Below are positions 46,456 through 55,639 of a stretch of 64,000 nucleotides of DNA, piece after piece. Source of the stretch: Nitritalea halalkaliphila LW7 (lineage in GTDB: Bacteria; Bacteroidota; Bacteroidia; Cytophagales; Cyclobacteriaceae). A program made the position numbers and the translations under genes. Numbering within the stretch: the stretch's first letter is position 1; the number at the start of each line of letters is the position of its first letter. Location of the stretch: assembly GCF_000265075.1 (NCBI RefSeq), contig NZ_AJYA01000016.1, positions 148,332 through 212,331 of the forward strand. The letters run 5' to 3'. The notes below the pieces were generated by a model, which was given only the letters and a program-made list of their open reading frames with translations, did not search any database and was not told where the DNA came from.

Positions 46456-47845
46456 GCGGATGGGGAAACGCTTAATTTCGGTACTGATTTCGAGCTGTGC
46501 TTCTATGCCCTTTTCCTGAGGGTAAAACTGTATATCGGCCAGACGGATTCGTGAAAAAGAGGCCCCCTGGAGTAAAGAACTATTTTCCTGTAAACGACCT
46601 TCCAGCATGCGTTCCACCTCTGCGATGGGTTCCTGAAGGGAGAGCGTACTGCGGGCCTGAAGATTTCTGCGCAGCTTATTTTGGCGCAGCCTAACCCCCG
46701 TACGGATGGTGGCGTCATCTATCTCCACCCCTGACTGAATGTTCTCAAAGCGTATTTCTAAGGCTTCTGGAGAAAATCCTAAATCGCCTAAAAAGAAAAA
46801 GGTCCCCGGCACACTGCTGCCATCGGCTTTTAGAACATCGGCATCCACCTCTAACAGGGTACGCTCAGCATAGCTTATGGCTTTTAAATTTCGGGGCACG
46901 ACGGTATTTTTTCGATTTACACGGAAGCCTTTATTGAGAACCTCCGCTTGTAAAGGACCTTCTAAGGCCGTGTATGGGACCTGTACCGGTAAAAATAGGG
47001 TACTCACTGCGGGTAGCGGGCCCGCTAAAGGTTTAAGCGGGGGGAGTCCCTCTGCAGGCCTTCTGGCCCGTGCAGTGGCCGGGGCGGTGCGCACTTTCGC
47101 CTCCATGAGCAGGTCCAGTTCTACCTGGTTTTCTTTTGGATTTAGCCGAAGGCGGTGCGCCATACTGCTGAGGGTAGGTTGGATGACCTGTCCCTCCAGC
47201 TCCGGAATAGGCAGTGGAATACCAGAGAGAAATCCTTCCAGCGCATTTTCTAAGATGGGGCCAGGGAAAAGCCGCCGAGGAGGTCTAGCAGACGGGGGTT
47301 TTGGAGCTGCCGCTCCAATTCTCCCTTCACGAAAGGCTCTATATTTATCTGAAAGCCAAGGACACTTACGCGTAGGCGTCCGTTTAAGCTCAGAAGGCTT
47401 ACATCTTCTAGCTGTAGCCCATAATCGCTGCCGATGCTCGGCGTAAAACGTACCTCAGGGGCTAAATTCTCATTTATGGGCACACTCGTCTGTACCATCT
47501 GCCCAAAAACACGGCGTTCCACCTGCACCTTTCCCGCTAAATTTATGGGGAGTTTCACCTGTAAATGCGCTTCATCGCTAACGATTACCTGTGCCGCATC
47601 TAAAATGGTAATACGAAAATCTCCGACGATTCCTTCCTCTAAAGGCAGGGAGCGTCTACCACGGGGGGCAGACTGGCGCCCAAAAAAGTGGCCATTTCCT
47701 TCGCATCCAGAGTAGCAGGCACCGCCAGGGAACTGGTACGCTCCGGGCTAGGCAGCGCAGGGCTGTTACGCAGCTTCGGGTCTGGCTGAAAGCTTCTGCA
47801 GGAGGCCACGAGAAGGAAAAGGAGTAGGAAGGAGGATAAACGCAT
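46441..47845 (-). CDS. DUF4403 lipoprotein (two shifts)
   Basis: About 467 codons. The signal peptide MRLSSFLLLFLLVASC has a good lipobox (LVASC), so it is probably a lipid-anchored envelope protein. Its body is beta-rich, with repeated segments similar to DUF4403 (LAGKVQVERRVFGQMVQT, QFQIN-like strands and LPLPIPELEGQVI). Function is not known for the family. Frame is lost in the G6 run 47663-47668 (one C missing) and in the G4 run 47257-47260 (one C missing). Once joined it is one continuous protein. It converges on the exonuclease gene with a 15-nt overlap of the 3' ends. Confidence 0.82.
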
Positions 47846-48009
47846 GATAGAATTTAGACTTAAATCATGCCAAATTTACATAATTCTACAGAAAAGCAGG
47901 GGCTTTTATTGGGGATGTCTATCTGGCGCGGGCTTTAGGTGCTACTCCATCACCTATCTGGGGAACTTTGGGCCTGAGAAAAGCATTTTCTACCCAAAAT
48001 ACATTTTCT

Positions 48010-48345
48010 ATGTGGAAGTCTCTTCAAAATGCCCAGCACTTAGCTGAAGCCCTTACGGCAAGTCAGCAGCGTCCTGTCGTCATCTTTAAGCACAGCACGC
48101 GCTGCTCCATCAGTTCGATGGCCTGGGACCGGCTGAAGCGTAACTGGTCCGCGGAGGATGATCAGATCGCAGATGCTTATTTTCTAGACCTTATTCAGTA
48201 TCGGGATATCTCAAATGCTGTGGCTCAGCAACTTGGCGTAGAGCATGCCTCTCCGCAGGTCCTGCTGCTCCGGGATGGAAAGGTACTGTACCATGAAAGT
48301 CACATGGGGATAAATTATGCAGCCTTAAAGTCCAAGCTAGTCTAA
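48010..48345 (+). CDS. ytxJ: YtxJ-type bacillithiol-system redox protein
   Basis: A 111-residue thioredoxin-fold protein from the ATG at 48010 (MWKSLQNAQHLAEAL); a longer in-frame start would add residues with no homology. The family signature is FKHSTRCSISSMAWDRL at about residues 25-41, with one redox Cys in the TRCSIS site, followed by HASPQVLLLRDGKVLYHESH. YtxJ proteins are linked with bacillithiol-based redox control. No bacillithiol synthesis gene is near. A short GCCC-TTC-GGGC hairpin with T-rich downstream (48363-48373) may end it. The 164 bp before it are A/T rich and hold nothing recognisable. Confidence 0.85.
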   Translation: MWKSLQNAQHLAEALTASQQRPVVIFKHSTRCSISSMAWDRLKRNWSAEDDQIADAYFLDLIQYRDISNAVAQQLGVEHASPQVLLLRDGKVLYHESHMGINYAALKSKLV

Positions 48346-48500
48346 AAATTCCATTGTTAGGCGCCCTTCGGGCAAAATTTTTACATCAACTTTCTACCGA
48401 TTATGGATATATTTTAATGGTTTAACACGAAGTTAGCTGGTCGATTAAACTTTTATAGGTCACTTTGGTCTAATCATCACACTACATAATTACGATCAAG

Positions 48501-51338
48501 GTGAAAAAAATTTACTATGCTTGGAGCGTTTTGCTCTTATTTTTCGTGCTTCAAGGGGTTCAGGCTCAGGGCCAAAGGCAAGGGCGTGCACTTTTCATGA
48601 CGGGAAAGGTCCTCGAAGAGGGGACAAATGAGGGGTTGATAGGTGCTAATGTGATCATCCGATCCATGGAAGACTCTGTCCTAGTCAGTACCGTGACCGG
48701 AGCGAATGGGGAGTTCAGTATCCAGCGGCCCTGGGTGAGAGAGGTGAAATTAAGTATCTCCTTCATCGGCTATGAGCGCTTCGAGAAAGTTTTGGGTATT
48801 CGTGATGGCTTGGAGCTGGGTACGATCGTCCTGAAGGAGGATAGCAAGGTGCTCGGCGAAGTGGTCGTAGAGGGCCAAGTGTATGTCGGAGAGGTGCGGG
48901 GAGATACCACTTCTTTTAGTGCCAGCGCCTTTAAGACACGAGAAAATGCGGAGGCGGAAGACCTCATTCGTAAGCTGCCAGGTGTGACGATTCAGAATGG
49001 GCAGATACAGGCACGTGGAGAAAATGTGCAAAAGGTGCTCGTGGATGGGCGCGAGTTTTTCGGTTCGGATCCTTTTTTAGCGCTTCGTAATTTACCGGCG
49101 GATGTAATCGACCGCGTGGAAATCTTGGATCAGCAAAACGACCAAAGTCGCCTTACTGGTTTTGATGATGGAAACTATTCCAGAACCATTAATATCGTCC
49201 TGCGCGAAGATCGTCGGCAGGGAGTTTTCGGTCGCGTTTACGGTGGCTACGGAACAGATGACCGCTACAGCACAGGAGGAAATATCAACTTTTTTAAAGG
49301 AACACGTCGTATTTCCGTCATCGGTTTATTTAATAACATCAACCAGCAAAACTTCGCTTCAGAGGATCTCGGAGGTGTCAGCGGAGGCGGTGGTGGCGGT
49401 CGTGGTGGAAATAATCCATTCGGCGCATCGAACGATAATGGGATCATTACGACGAATTCTGTAGGTATTAATTATAGTGATCGACTAGGGGAAAAGGCGA
49501 ATTTGACCGCTAGCTATTTCTTTAATAACAGCGCGAACAACTTGCTAAGACTGACGAATCGAGAGCTCATTTTAGGGGGGGGAGATCGACAGTTTTACGA
49601 AGAAACGCTCTTAAATAACTCCAGAAGTAATAACCATCGTGTAAATGCACGCTTGGAATACGATATTAATGAGCGTCATGCGATTATCTCTACGCCTAAT
49701 ATCCGATTCTCCAGAAACTTTAACTTAGGAGATCGAGAAGCGTTGAACTCCGCTGCTGATCTAAGCCCTCTTTCTGGCCTGCGCAGTGTTACTGATAATA
49801 AAAACACGAGTTATAATGTGTCGAATAATTTGGTGTACCGGTATAAATTCGACAAGCGGGGTAGAACCTTATCCACAACCATATTTACCGCCTTTAATCA
49901 GCGGGATCAGTTGGATGAACTGATCGCGCGAAACACAGACTTTATCCGAGACATACGCGACACCTTAAATCAAGAGACGATAGGTTTAACGGAAGGCTTT
50001 AACTATAGAGCCACGGTACAGTTTACGGAGACGCTCGGCGAGAAGTCTCTTCTTACCCTTTCTTATCAAGTGGCGAACAATAAAACCTCGGCAGATCAGC
50101 AGACCTTCGCCATGGAGCCGGAAATAGGAATTATGGTGTTAGACACAGCCTTAAGTAACGTGTTCGATAACCGCTTTGTCGTGCAGCGACCAAGTGCAGG
50201 GATTCGGTTTAATGCTGGTAGCTGGAATATTAATGCCTCATTAGATTATCAGTATGCCGTACAGGATAATGAAAGTTTATTCCCTACAGAACGGGTCTTT
50301 AATCAGTCCTTCAGTAATTTCCTTCCGCAGGTAAATGCACAGTACCGTAATCGCGAAAAAGGAAATAGCTTACGTATACGCTACCGCACCTCTACGAACG
50401 AGCCGAGCGTAAACCAGCTTCAGAATGTTATCGATAACAGTAACCCGCTTTTACTTCGTGTGGGTAACCCAGATCTCGGTCAGGCATTCACGCATAATGT
50501 TTTTGCGAACTACAGTAAAATCAACATCGAAAAGTCACGTACTTTCTTTGTGTTCTTGTTTGCCTCTGTAACAGAAGATTTTATCGGCTCTAGCACTACC
50601 GTCGTGCGTCAGGATACCCTCATTAACGGGGAGGTTCCTTTACGCCCTGGCGGGCAATTAATCCAGCCGGTTAACCTAGATGGGCAAATTCGCTCGCGTT
50701 TATTTACCACTTTCGGCTCTCCGATTAAGAAGCTGAAGTCTCAGTTTAATTCGAACACAAGTGTTTCTTTTAACCGTACGCCCGGTTTGATTAATGGGGA
50801 GCGGAACTTAAATGACAACATCGATTTGACGCAGGGAATTACCTTGACTTCTAATATCAGTAAAGATGTAGACTTCACGATCGGAACTTCGGGGACCTAT
50901 ACGATCGTAAATAGCAGCCTGCAGCAGAACCTAAATAATAATTTCTACATCCAGAACTCTAATATTCGTCTGTATTATTCTCCAAATAATGGTAAGTTAT
51001 ACGTCTCGAATGTAGTGAATAACTCCCTTTTCCGTGGCTTATCCGAGGGGCTAGATCAGTCTGTGTGGTTATGGAACATCGAGTTTGGGTATCGCTTCTT
51101 GAAAGAAAACCGAGGTGAGTTGCGTTTAATTATCTTTGATCTTTTAGGTCAGAACCAAGCTATCGCCCGTGAGGTGAATGACATTTCGGTAACGGATACA
51201 TTTACGCGCGTACTTACGCGCTATGGACTGCTAAATTTCACGTATAATATCGGCAACTTTAAAGCCCCTACGCGTCAGCCAGCTCAGAGTCCGTTTGGTG
51301 GGGGAAGACCTCCTTTCACCGGTGGACGTTCTTGGTAA
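48501..51338 (+). CDS. TonB-dependent receptor-like outer membrane barrel protein
   Basis: A 945-residue exported protein starting at GTG 48501 (KKIYYAWSVLLLFFVLQGVQAQ). Residues about 30-115 are a carboxypeptidase-regulatory-like domain (FMTGKVLEEGTNEGLIGANV). A plug domain follows (about 125-230) with KLPGVTIQNGQIQARGENV and DGREFFGSD. The remaining 700 residues are a 22-strand type barrel, of the OMP_b-brl_3 (PF14905) type. A Gly/Arg-rich loop GGVSGGGGGGRGG lies near residue 300. No SusD or TonB-box partner is adjacent, so the ligand is unknown. Intact. Confidence 0.88.
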   Translation: MKKIYYAWSVLLLFFVLQGVQAQGQRQGRALFMTGKVLEEGTNEGLIGANVIIRSMEDSVLVSTVTGANGEFSIQRPWVREVKLSISFIGYERFEKVLGIRDGLELGTIVLKEDSKVLGEVVVEGQVYVGEVRGDTTSFSASAFKTRENAEAEDLIRKLPGVTIQNGQIQARGENVQKVLVDGREFFGSDPFLALRNLPADVIDRVEILDQQNDQSRLTGFDDGNYSRTINIVLREDRRQGVFGRVYGGYGTDDRYSTGGNINFFKGTRRISVIGLFNNINQQNFASEDLGGVSGGGGGGRGGNNPFGASNDNGIITTNSVGINYSDRLGEKANLTASYFFNNSANNLLRLTNRELILGGGDRQFYEETLLNNSRSNNHRVNARLEYDINERHAIISTPNIRFSRNFNLGDREALNSAADLSPLSGLRSVTDNKNTSYNVSNNLVYRYKFDKRGRTLSTTIFTAFNQRDQLDELIARNTDFIRDIRDTLNQETIGLTEGFNYRATVQFTETLGEKSLLTLSYQVANNKTSADQQTFAMEPEIGIMVLDTALSNVFDNRFVVQRPSAGIRFNAGSWNINASLDYQYAVQDNESLFPTERVFNQSFSNFLPQVNAQYRNREKGNSLRIRYRTSTNEPSVNQLQNVIDNSNPLLLRVGNPDLGQAFTHNVFANYSKINIEKSRTFFVFLFASVTEDFIGSSTTVVRQDTLINGEVPLRPGGQLIQPVNLDGQIRSRLFTTFGSPIKKLKSQFNSNTSVSFNRTPGLINGERNLNDNIDLTQGITLTSNISKDVDFTIGTSGTYTIVNSSLQQNLNNNFYIQNSNIRLYYSPNNGKLYVSNVVNNSLFRGLSEGLDQSVWLWNIEFGYRFLKENRGELRLIIFDLLGQNQAIAREVNDISVTDTFTRVLTRYGLLNFTYNIGNFKAPTRQPAQSPFGGGRPPFTGGRSW

Positions 51339-51368
51339 GAATGAAAGTTTGAACGAGTTTGAAAGACA

Positions 51369-51394
51369 AAAGGCTGCCTAATCAGGCAGCCTTT
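51369..51394. terminator. Bidirectional terminator
   Basis: AAAGGCTGCCT-AATC-AGGCAGCCTTT is a perfect 11-bp stem with a four-base loop. It sits between the receptor gene and the convergent fasciclin gene. Confidence 0.92.
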
Positions 51395-51417
51395 GCTTTT
51401 AATACACTATGTTTTGC

Positions 51418-51984
51418 TTACATAGCTGGAGTTACCACGGTGTCGATAACGTGGATAACGCCGTTAGATTGGAATACATCTTTAATGGTTACTTTAGATG
51501 CACCTCCATTCTCATCTGTTAAGATAAGGTCTTTGCCTTTCATTTCGGCGCTTAGTTTACCACCTTGGACAGTAGTGAAGCTAGCTTTTCCGTTTCCTTT
51601 TTTGATCGCATCAGCGATCTCAGCAGATCCGAATTTTCCAGCCACCACGTGGTACGTTAAAATAGCTGTAAGGACGTCCTTGCTTTCAGGCTTTACTAAG
51701 GTTTCTACTGTTCCCTCAGGTAGTTTTCCGAAAGCTGCATTGGTAGGTGCAAACACCGTAAATGGTCCATCGGACTGAAGTACATCTACTAAGCCCGCAG
51801 CTTGTACAGCCGCTACCAAAGTCGTATGATCCTTAGAGTTTACTGCGTTCTCTACGATGTTCTTAGAAGGATACATCGGAGCTCCACCTACTTCTACTGT
51901 TTTCTCTTTCTGCGCCATAGCAGAATTAAATGTGGTTAAGAATGCGATAGCCACAATTAAAAGTGAAAATGAAAGCTTTTTCAT
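51418..51984 (-). CDS. Secreted fasciclin-domain protein
   Basis: About 188 residues from the ATG at 51984. A clear signal peptide (MKKLSFSLLIVAIAFLTTF) ends near NSAMAQ. One FAS1 domain follows, with LVDVLQSDGPFTVFAPTNAAF (in parts) and the C-terminal SNGVIHVIDTVVTPAM. No lipobox is seen, so it is probably free in the periplasm or outside. FAS1 domains mediate cell-cell or matrix adhesion. An upstream in-frame extension to 52236 is not supported, because it would lack a signal peptide. The 264-bp gap to pheS holds its promoter, and nothing else can be recognised. Confidence 0.92.
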   Translation of the reverse strand: MKKLSFSLLIVAIAFLTTFNSAMAQKEKTVEVGGAPMYPSKNIVENAVNSKDHTTLVAAVQAAGLVDVLQSDGPFTVFAPTNAAFGKLPEGTVETLVKPESKDVLTAILTYHVVAGKFGSAEIADAIKKGNGKASFTTVQGGKLSAEMKGKDLILTDENGGASKVTIKDVFQSNGVIHVIDTVVTPAM

Positions 51985-52248
51985 GATAATAGTTGTTTTA
52001 GATTTGGAAAGATATACGCAGCTACTTTTGATCTTAGATGTAGGGACAGGAAAAAAATCCATCTGTTCCACTGAAATGGTAGGAATAATTTTTAGTAGAT
52101 AGTTCCCGTGAGACCGTGTGACATAGTTATAGGAACGTTTAAGTCTGTCTGCAAGGATGATTCTATACTTAGACTGCTTTTTGGGCTTTAAAATATTTTC
52201 ATTCCCATCAGAAACCTGTAGCTTTGTAGATAGCATCGCTTAGTTTAC

Positions 52249-53277
52249 ATGAACACAGAGAAGATAGAAGAGGTTAAAGCTGCCATCGCTGCTGCTACTG
52301 CCAAGGATGCGCGGGAGCTCGAGGAGTATCGCATGCGCTTTATAAGCAAGAAAAGTGTCGTAGGGGAGCTATTTGCTACTATGCGAACGGTTCCGAATGA
52401 GGAGAAAAAAGCCTACGGTCAACTTATAAATGAAGTTAAAGAGGCGGCTGAGGCCAAGTTTAAGGCACTAATAGAAGCGCTTGAGTCCGGAAACTCGGGT
52501 GCGAAGCAGGCTGCTTTTGACCTGACATTACCTCCAGTCCTTACGCCTTCTGGTGCTGTACATCCCCTAACAGCTACACGGCGAAAAATCATTTCCATCT
52601 TCGAGCGCATCGGCTTTAACTTATCTGAGGGACCTGAAATAGAAGACGACTGGCATAACTTTTCAGCCTTAAACTTCCCTGAAAATCATCCAGCTCGCGA
52701 GATGCAGGATACCTTTTTTATAGAAAAAAATCCAGACATCGCTTTGCGTACGCATACCAGCTCCGTACAAGTACGCGTGATGGAAAATGAGCGCCCCCCT
52801 ATCCGGACGCTCTCTCCAGGAAGAGTGTATAGAAACGAAGCGATTTCTGCACGTGCTCACTGTATCTTCCACCAAGTGGAGGGGCTCTATATCGACAAAA
52901 ATGTAGGTTTTCGAGACCTGAAAAATACCCTATATCATTTCGCAAAAGAGATGTTTGGCGCCTCCACCAAAGTACGTTTTCGTCCTTCCTTTTTCCCATT
53001 CACGGAACCAAGTGCGGAAATCGATATCAGCTGTCAGCTCTGTGGAGGTGCGGGCTGTAATGTGTGTAAAGGTACTGGCTGGGTGGAAATCGGTGGCTCC
53101 GGTATGGTAGACCCGAATGTGCTAGCCGCCTCAGGTATCGATCCAGAAGTGTACACGGGATTTGCTTTCGGTATGGGCATCGAGCGCATCGCCATGCTCA
53201 GCTATCAAATAAAAGACCTGCGGCTTTTCACAGAAAACGACATCCGCTTTTTACATCAGTTTAGTAAACTCGTATAG
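52249..53277 (+). CDS. pheS: Phenylalanine--tRNA ligase, alpha subunit
   Basis: A 342-residue class II synthetase catalytic subunit. The N-terminal coiled coil (about 1-85) contacts tRNA. The catalytic core follows with HTSSVQVRVME (motif 2 region near 170), RNEAISARAHCIFHQVEGLY and the GGSGMVDPNVL segment (about 283-293). The end has FGMGIERIAML with motif 3. It works with PheT, which is not adjacent here. The gene is divergent from the fasciclin gene, and a strong terminator follows. The reading frame is intact. Confidence 0.96.
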   Translation: MNTEKIEEVKAAIAAATAKDARELEEYRMRFISKKSVVGELFATMRTVPNEEKKAYGQLINEVKEAAEAKFKALIEALESGNSGAKQAAFDLTLPPVLTPSGAVHPLTATRRKIISIFERIGFNLSEGPEIEDDWHNFSALNFPENHPAREMQDTFFIEKNPDIALRTHTSSVQVRVMENERPPIRTLSPGRVYRNEAISARAHCIFHQVEGLYIDKNVGFRDLKNTLYHFAKEMFGASTKVRFRPSFFPFTEPSAEIDISCQLCGGAGCNVCKGTGWVEIGGSGMVDPNVLAASGIDPEVYTGFAFGMGIERIAMLSYQIKDLRLFTENDIRFLHQFSKLV

Positions 53278-53313
53278 CCGTTACCGATTCATAGCCCATA
53301 GCCCGATAATAGT

Positions 53314-53352
53314 AAAAAGCCTCTACAGCATATATTTCTGTAGAGGCTTTTT
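53314..53352. terminator. Bidirectional terminator between pheS and surA
   Basis: AAAAAGCCTCTACAG pairs with CTGTAGAGGCTTTTT around a nine-base loop, in the gap between convergent genes. Confidence 0.92.
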
Positions 53353-53372
53353 GCATACATCACCTATCTAGT

Positions 53373-54768
53373 TTACTTGTCGCCGAGTGCATTACAGCGA
53401 TCATACGCAGGGTCTATATCGATGAAAACATCCTCCTTTGCAGTTAAAAACCACTTGCTTAGCATCTCATCTTGCTTCTTTCTACGCGTAGCTTCCTTTA
53501 GCTTTTCATAGTCATCGTTCAAGTTGGCCCTATGCGCAGGGAAACTTTCCTTATAATAGAGCATCCGCACCTTAGTACCCGCTCTAGGATCCTCGAAACG
53601 CATGGGTTTCGTGATCGTCCCTACCTTCATGGAGTCGATCGTAAAGTATAAAACAGGATCATCCAGTGTTCGCAGTGTGAGGCGATTCGCTCCCGATCCT
53701 GGATCAGAGAAAAACCCTCCATTATCCGAAGTCTCGCGGTCGTCCGAATGCTCCTTAGCCGCCTTTGCAAAACTGATTTTACCAGCCTGTATTTCTGTGC
53801 GTAAACTGTCTAAAAAACGTTCCGTACGTGCGATATCAGCTTCGGAAGGCTGCGGCCGGATCAGAATATGGCGCGTGTTAAAGGAATTTCCTCTTCGTTC
53901 TAACAGCTGAATCATGTGAAACCCAAACATCGTTTCTACAGGATCAGAGATTTCTCCTTGCTTCAGCCCTAAAGCCGTAGCCTCATACTCGGGCGCTAAT
54001 TCCCCGCGCCGGAAAAAGCCTAAGTCACCGCCCTGAATCGCCGACATCGGATCCTCTGAGTACTCTCTGGCCAGCTCAGCGAAGGTCTTCTCCCCATTCA
54101 GAATTTGCTCTTTAAACAGCATGAGCTGAGCCGCTATCTTGTCTTTAATGTCGCGCGATACGATCGGTTCTTTTACGATTTGTCCCACAGTTACCTCCTT
54201 AGAAAATAGCGGCAGTGAATCCCTAGGGATAGAGTTATAGAATCGTCGCACTTCAGCAGGAGATACACGTAGATCTTCGGTGATCCTACGCTGCATGCGA
54301 CTGATAATCATTTGCTCCTTAATAGAAGCTTGTATCTCACTCTTAAGCTGCTCTGCTGTTTTTCCGTACACTTCTACCAGCGTATTTTCATCCCCACCGA
54401 TCTGCTGTAGTGCCATCGAAAAACGCTGATCGGCCTCGAAAATTACCTCAGCATCATTCACTTCCACAGAGTCAAGCTCCGCTTTGGCTACCATTAATTT
54501 ATTAATGAGCAAAGACTCGAAAATATCGCAGCGGGAAGGTGTTTCAAAGCCACTTTGGTTGCTGGCTATAGCCTCTAAAAATGCACGCTGCACTTCCGAT
54601 TCTAGAATAATGTAATTATTAACCTTTGCTACGATTCTGTCTATCACTTGCCCCGTGGGCCTGGCCGCTGGTTTGTCCTCTTTTTTTTTCTTCCTCTTGC
54701 GCTTGCAGCGCAAAATGCCCCAAGCATAAAAAGAGAAGTAATCCCAGGGTTTTTACATGCTTACTCAT
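53373..54768 (-). CDS. surA: SurA-type periplasmic chaperone/peptidyl-prolyl isomerase (frameshifted)
   Basis: About 464 codons from the ATG at 54768 (MSKHVKTLGLLLFLCLGH), whose signal peptide is followed by ALQAQ. The N-terminal SurA part contains RIVAKVNNYIILESEVQ. Two parvulin rotamase domains follow: EYSEDPMSAIQGGDLGFFRRGE and a second around HSDDRETSDNGGFFSDPGSG. Such proteins help fold outer membrane barrels. The frame is lost in the nine-T run 54681-54689 (one surplus base; eight restores EEEKKEDKPAARP). The start overlaps the upstream gene stop by 8 nt. It is the last of three co-directional chaperone-like genes. Confidence 0.9.
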
Positions 54769-55639
54769 AAATCTTAAATTCCTTTTTTTCAAGTGCTTTT
54801 TCATAAATCTCACGCTCCAGCTGCTCCACTAAGGCAGCCTGACGTTTGGTCTGGAGAATCTTGCGAATCTCCGCTTCCACAAATTCCATAGGTGGATATT
54901 CGTCGTACAATTTATATTCCAAAACGTGGAAAATGTACGCGTATTCCTCATCTTCAAACTCTAAAGTTCCAGGCCTACGCAGTAGATTGTTCACATTAGA
55001 AGCTGTTTCCAAGGGAGTGCCAGCAGCTAACTCCCCCCATTTTATCCAGCTATTCGTCTCCACAAAGTGCGTGACTGTGCTATTCAGCGCGACGTCGCGA
55101 AGCTCTGCTAGACTTTTTTCCTCCTCCTTTCCTACTAGCGAAAGAATTTTCTTTATCGCCCTATCGTTTCCCTTCGCTACCTTAAAATACTGTACCCGTA
55201 AGATAGCATCTTTCAAGATGAAGTTCTCTTTATTCGCTGCATAATAGGCCTCCACCTCTGCCATCTGAATACTTTTATCTAAATTCTTCTCCACGAACTG
55301 CCGCTCTAACTCGTACACCAGCAGCGCATACCGATAGTCCAAAAGCTTTCGGTTTACCTCCGCCTCGTCGATTTTAATCGTCTGGCTCGCTTCGGCGATC
55401 ATCAACTGCTTTTTCACCCAGCTTTTCACGTAGGCCTCCAGTAGCTGGCTGCTGTCCATGGAAGAAATCGGCGTTTTATATAGAAAACGAACGTCGTCAA
55501 GGCGCAGAATCTGATTGCCCACCTCTGCTAATTTAGGGTTTATCTCCTCGTTATCATCCGTTTTTAGACGGAAAAGATCACAGCTGCCCAAAGTCAGCAG
55601 CAGTAAGGCAAGCAAAATGGGCTGTAAATCAATTTTCAT
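54761..55639 (-). CDS. SurA-N-like lipoprotein without rotamase domain
   Basis: A 292-residue lipoprotein. The signal peptide MKIDLQPILLALLLLTLGSC ends in a lipobox (TLGSC). The body is helical and highly charged (SQLLEAYVKSWVKKQLMIAE and others), resembling the chaperone half of SurA or PpiD. No parvulin core with the DGGDLG-type motif can be seen. It overlaps the upstream gene by 11 nt and surA by 8 nt, so it belongs to the same operon. A holdase or assembly role is inferred. Confidence 0.82.
   Translation of the reverse strand: MKIDLQPILLALLLLTLGSCDLFRLKTDDNEEINPKLAEVGNQILRLDDVRFLYKTPISSMDSSQLLEAYVKSWVKKQLMIAEASQTIKIDEAEVNRKLLDYRYALLVYELERQFVEKNLDKSIQMAEVEAYYAANKENFILKDAILRVQYFKVAKGNDRAIKKILSLVGKEEEKSLAELRDVALNSTVTHFVETNSWIKWGELAAGTPLETASNVNNLLRRPGTLEFEDEEYAYIFHVLEYKLYDEYPPMEFVEAEIRKILQTKRQAALVEQLEREIYEKALEKKEFKIYE

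Noticed and set aside
51985..52236. 84-codon N-terminal extension of the fasciclin protein
   Set aside because: It would bury the clear signal peptide at MKKLSFSLL, so the start at 51984 is preferred.
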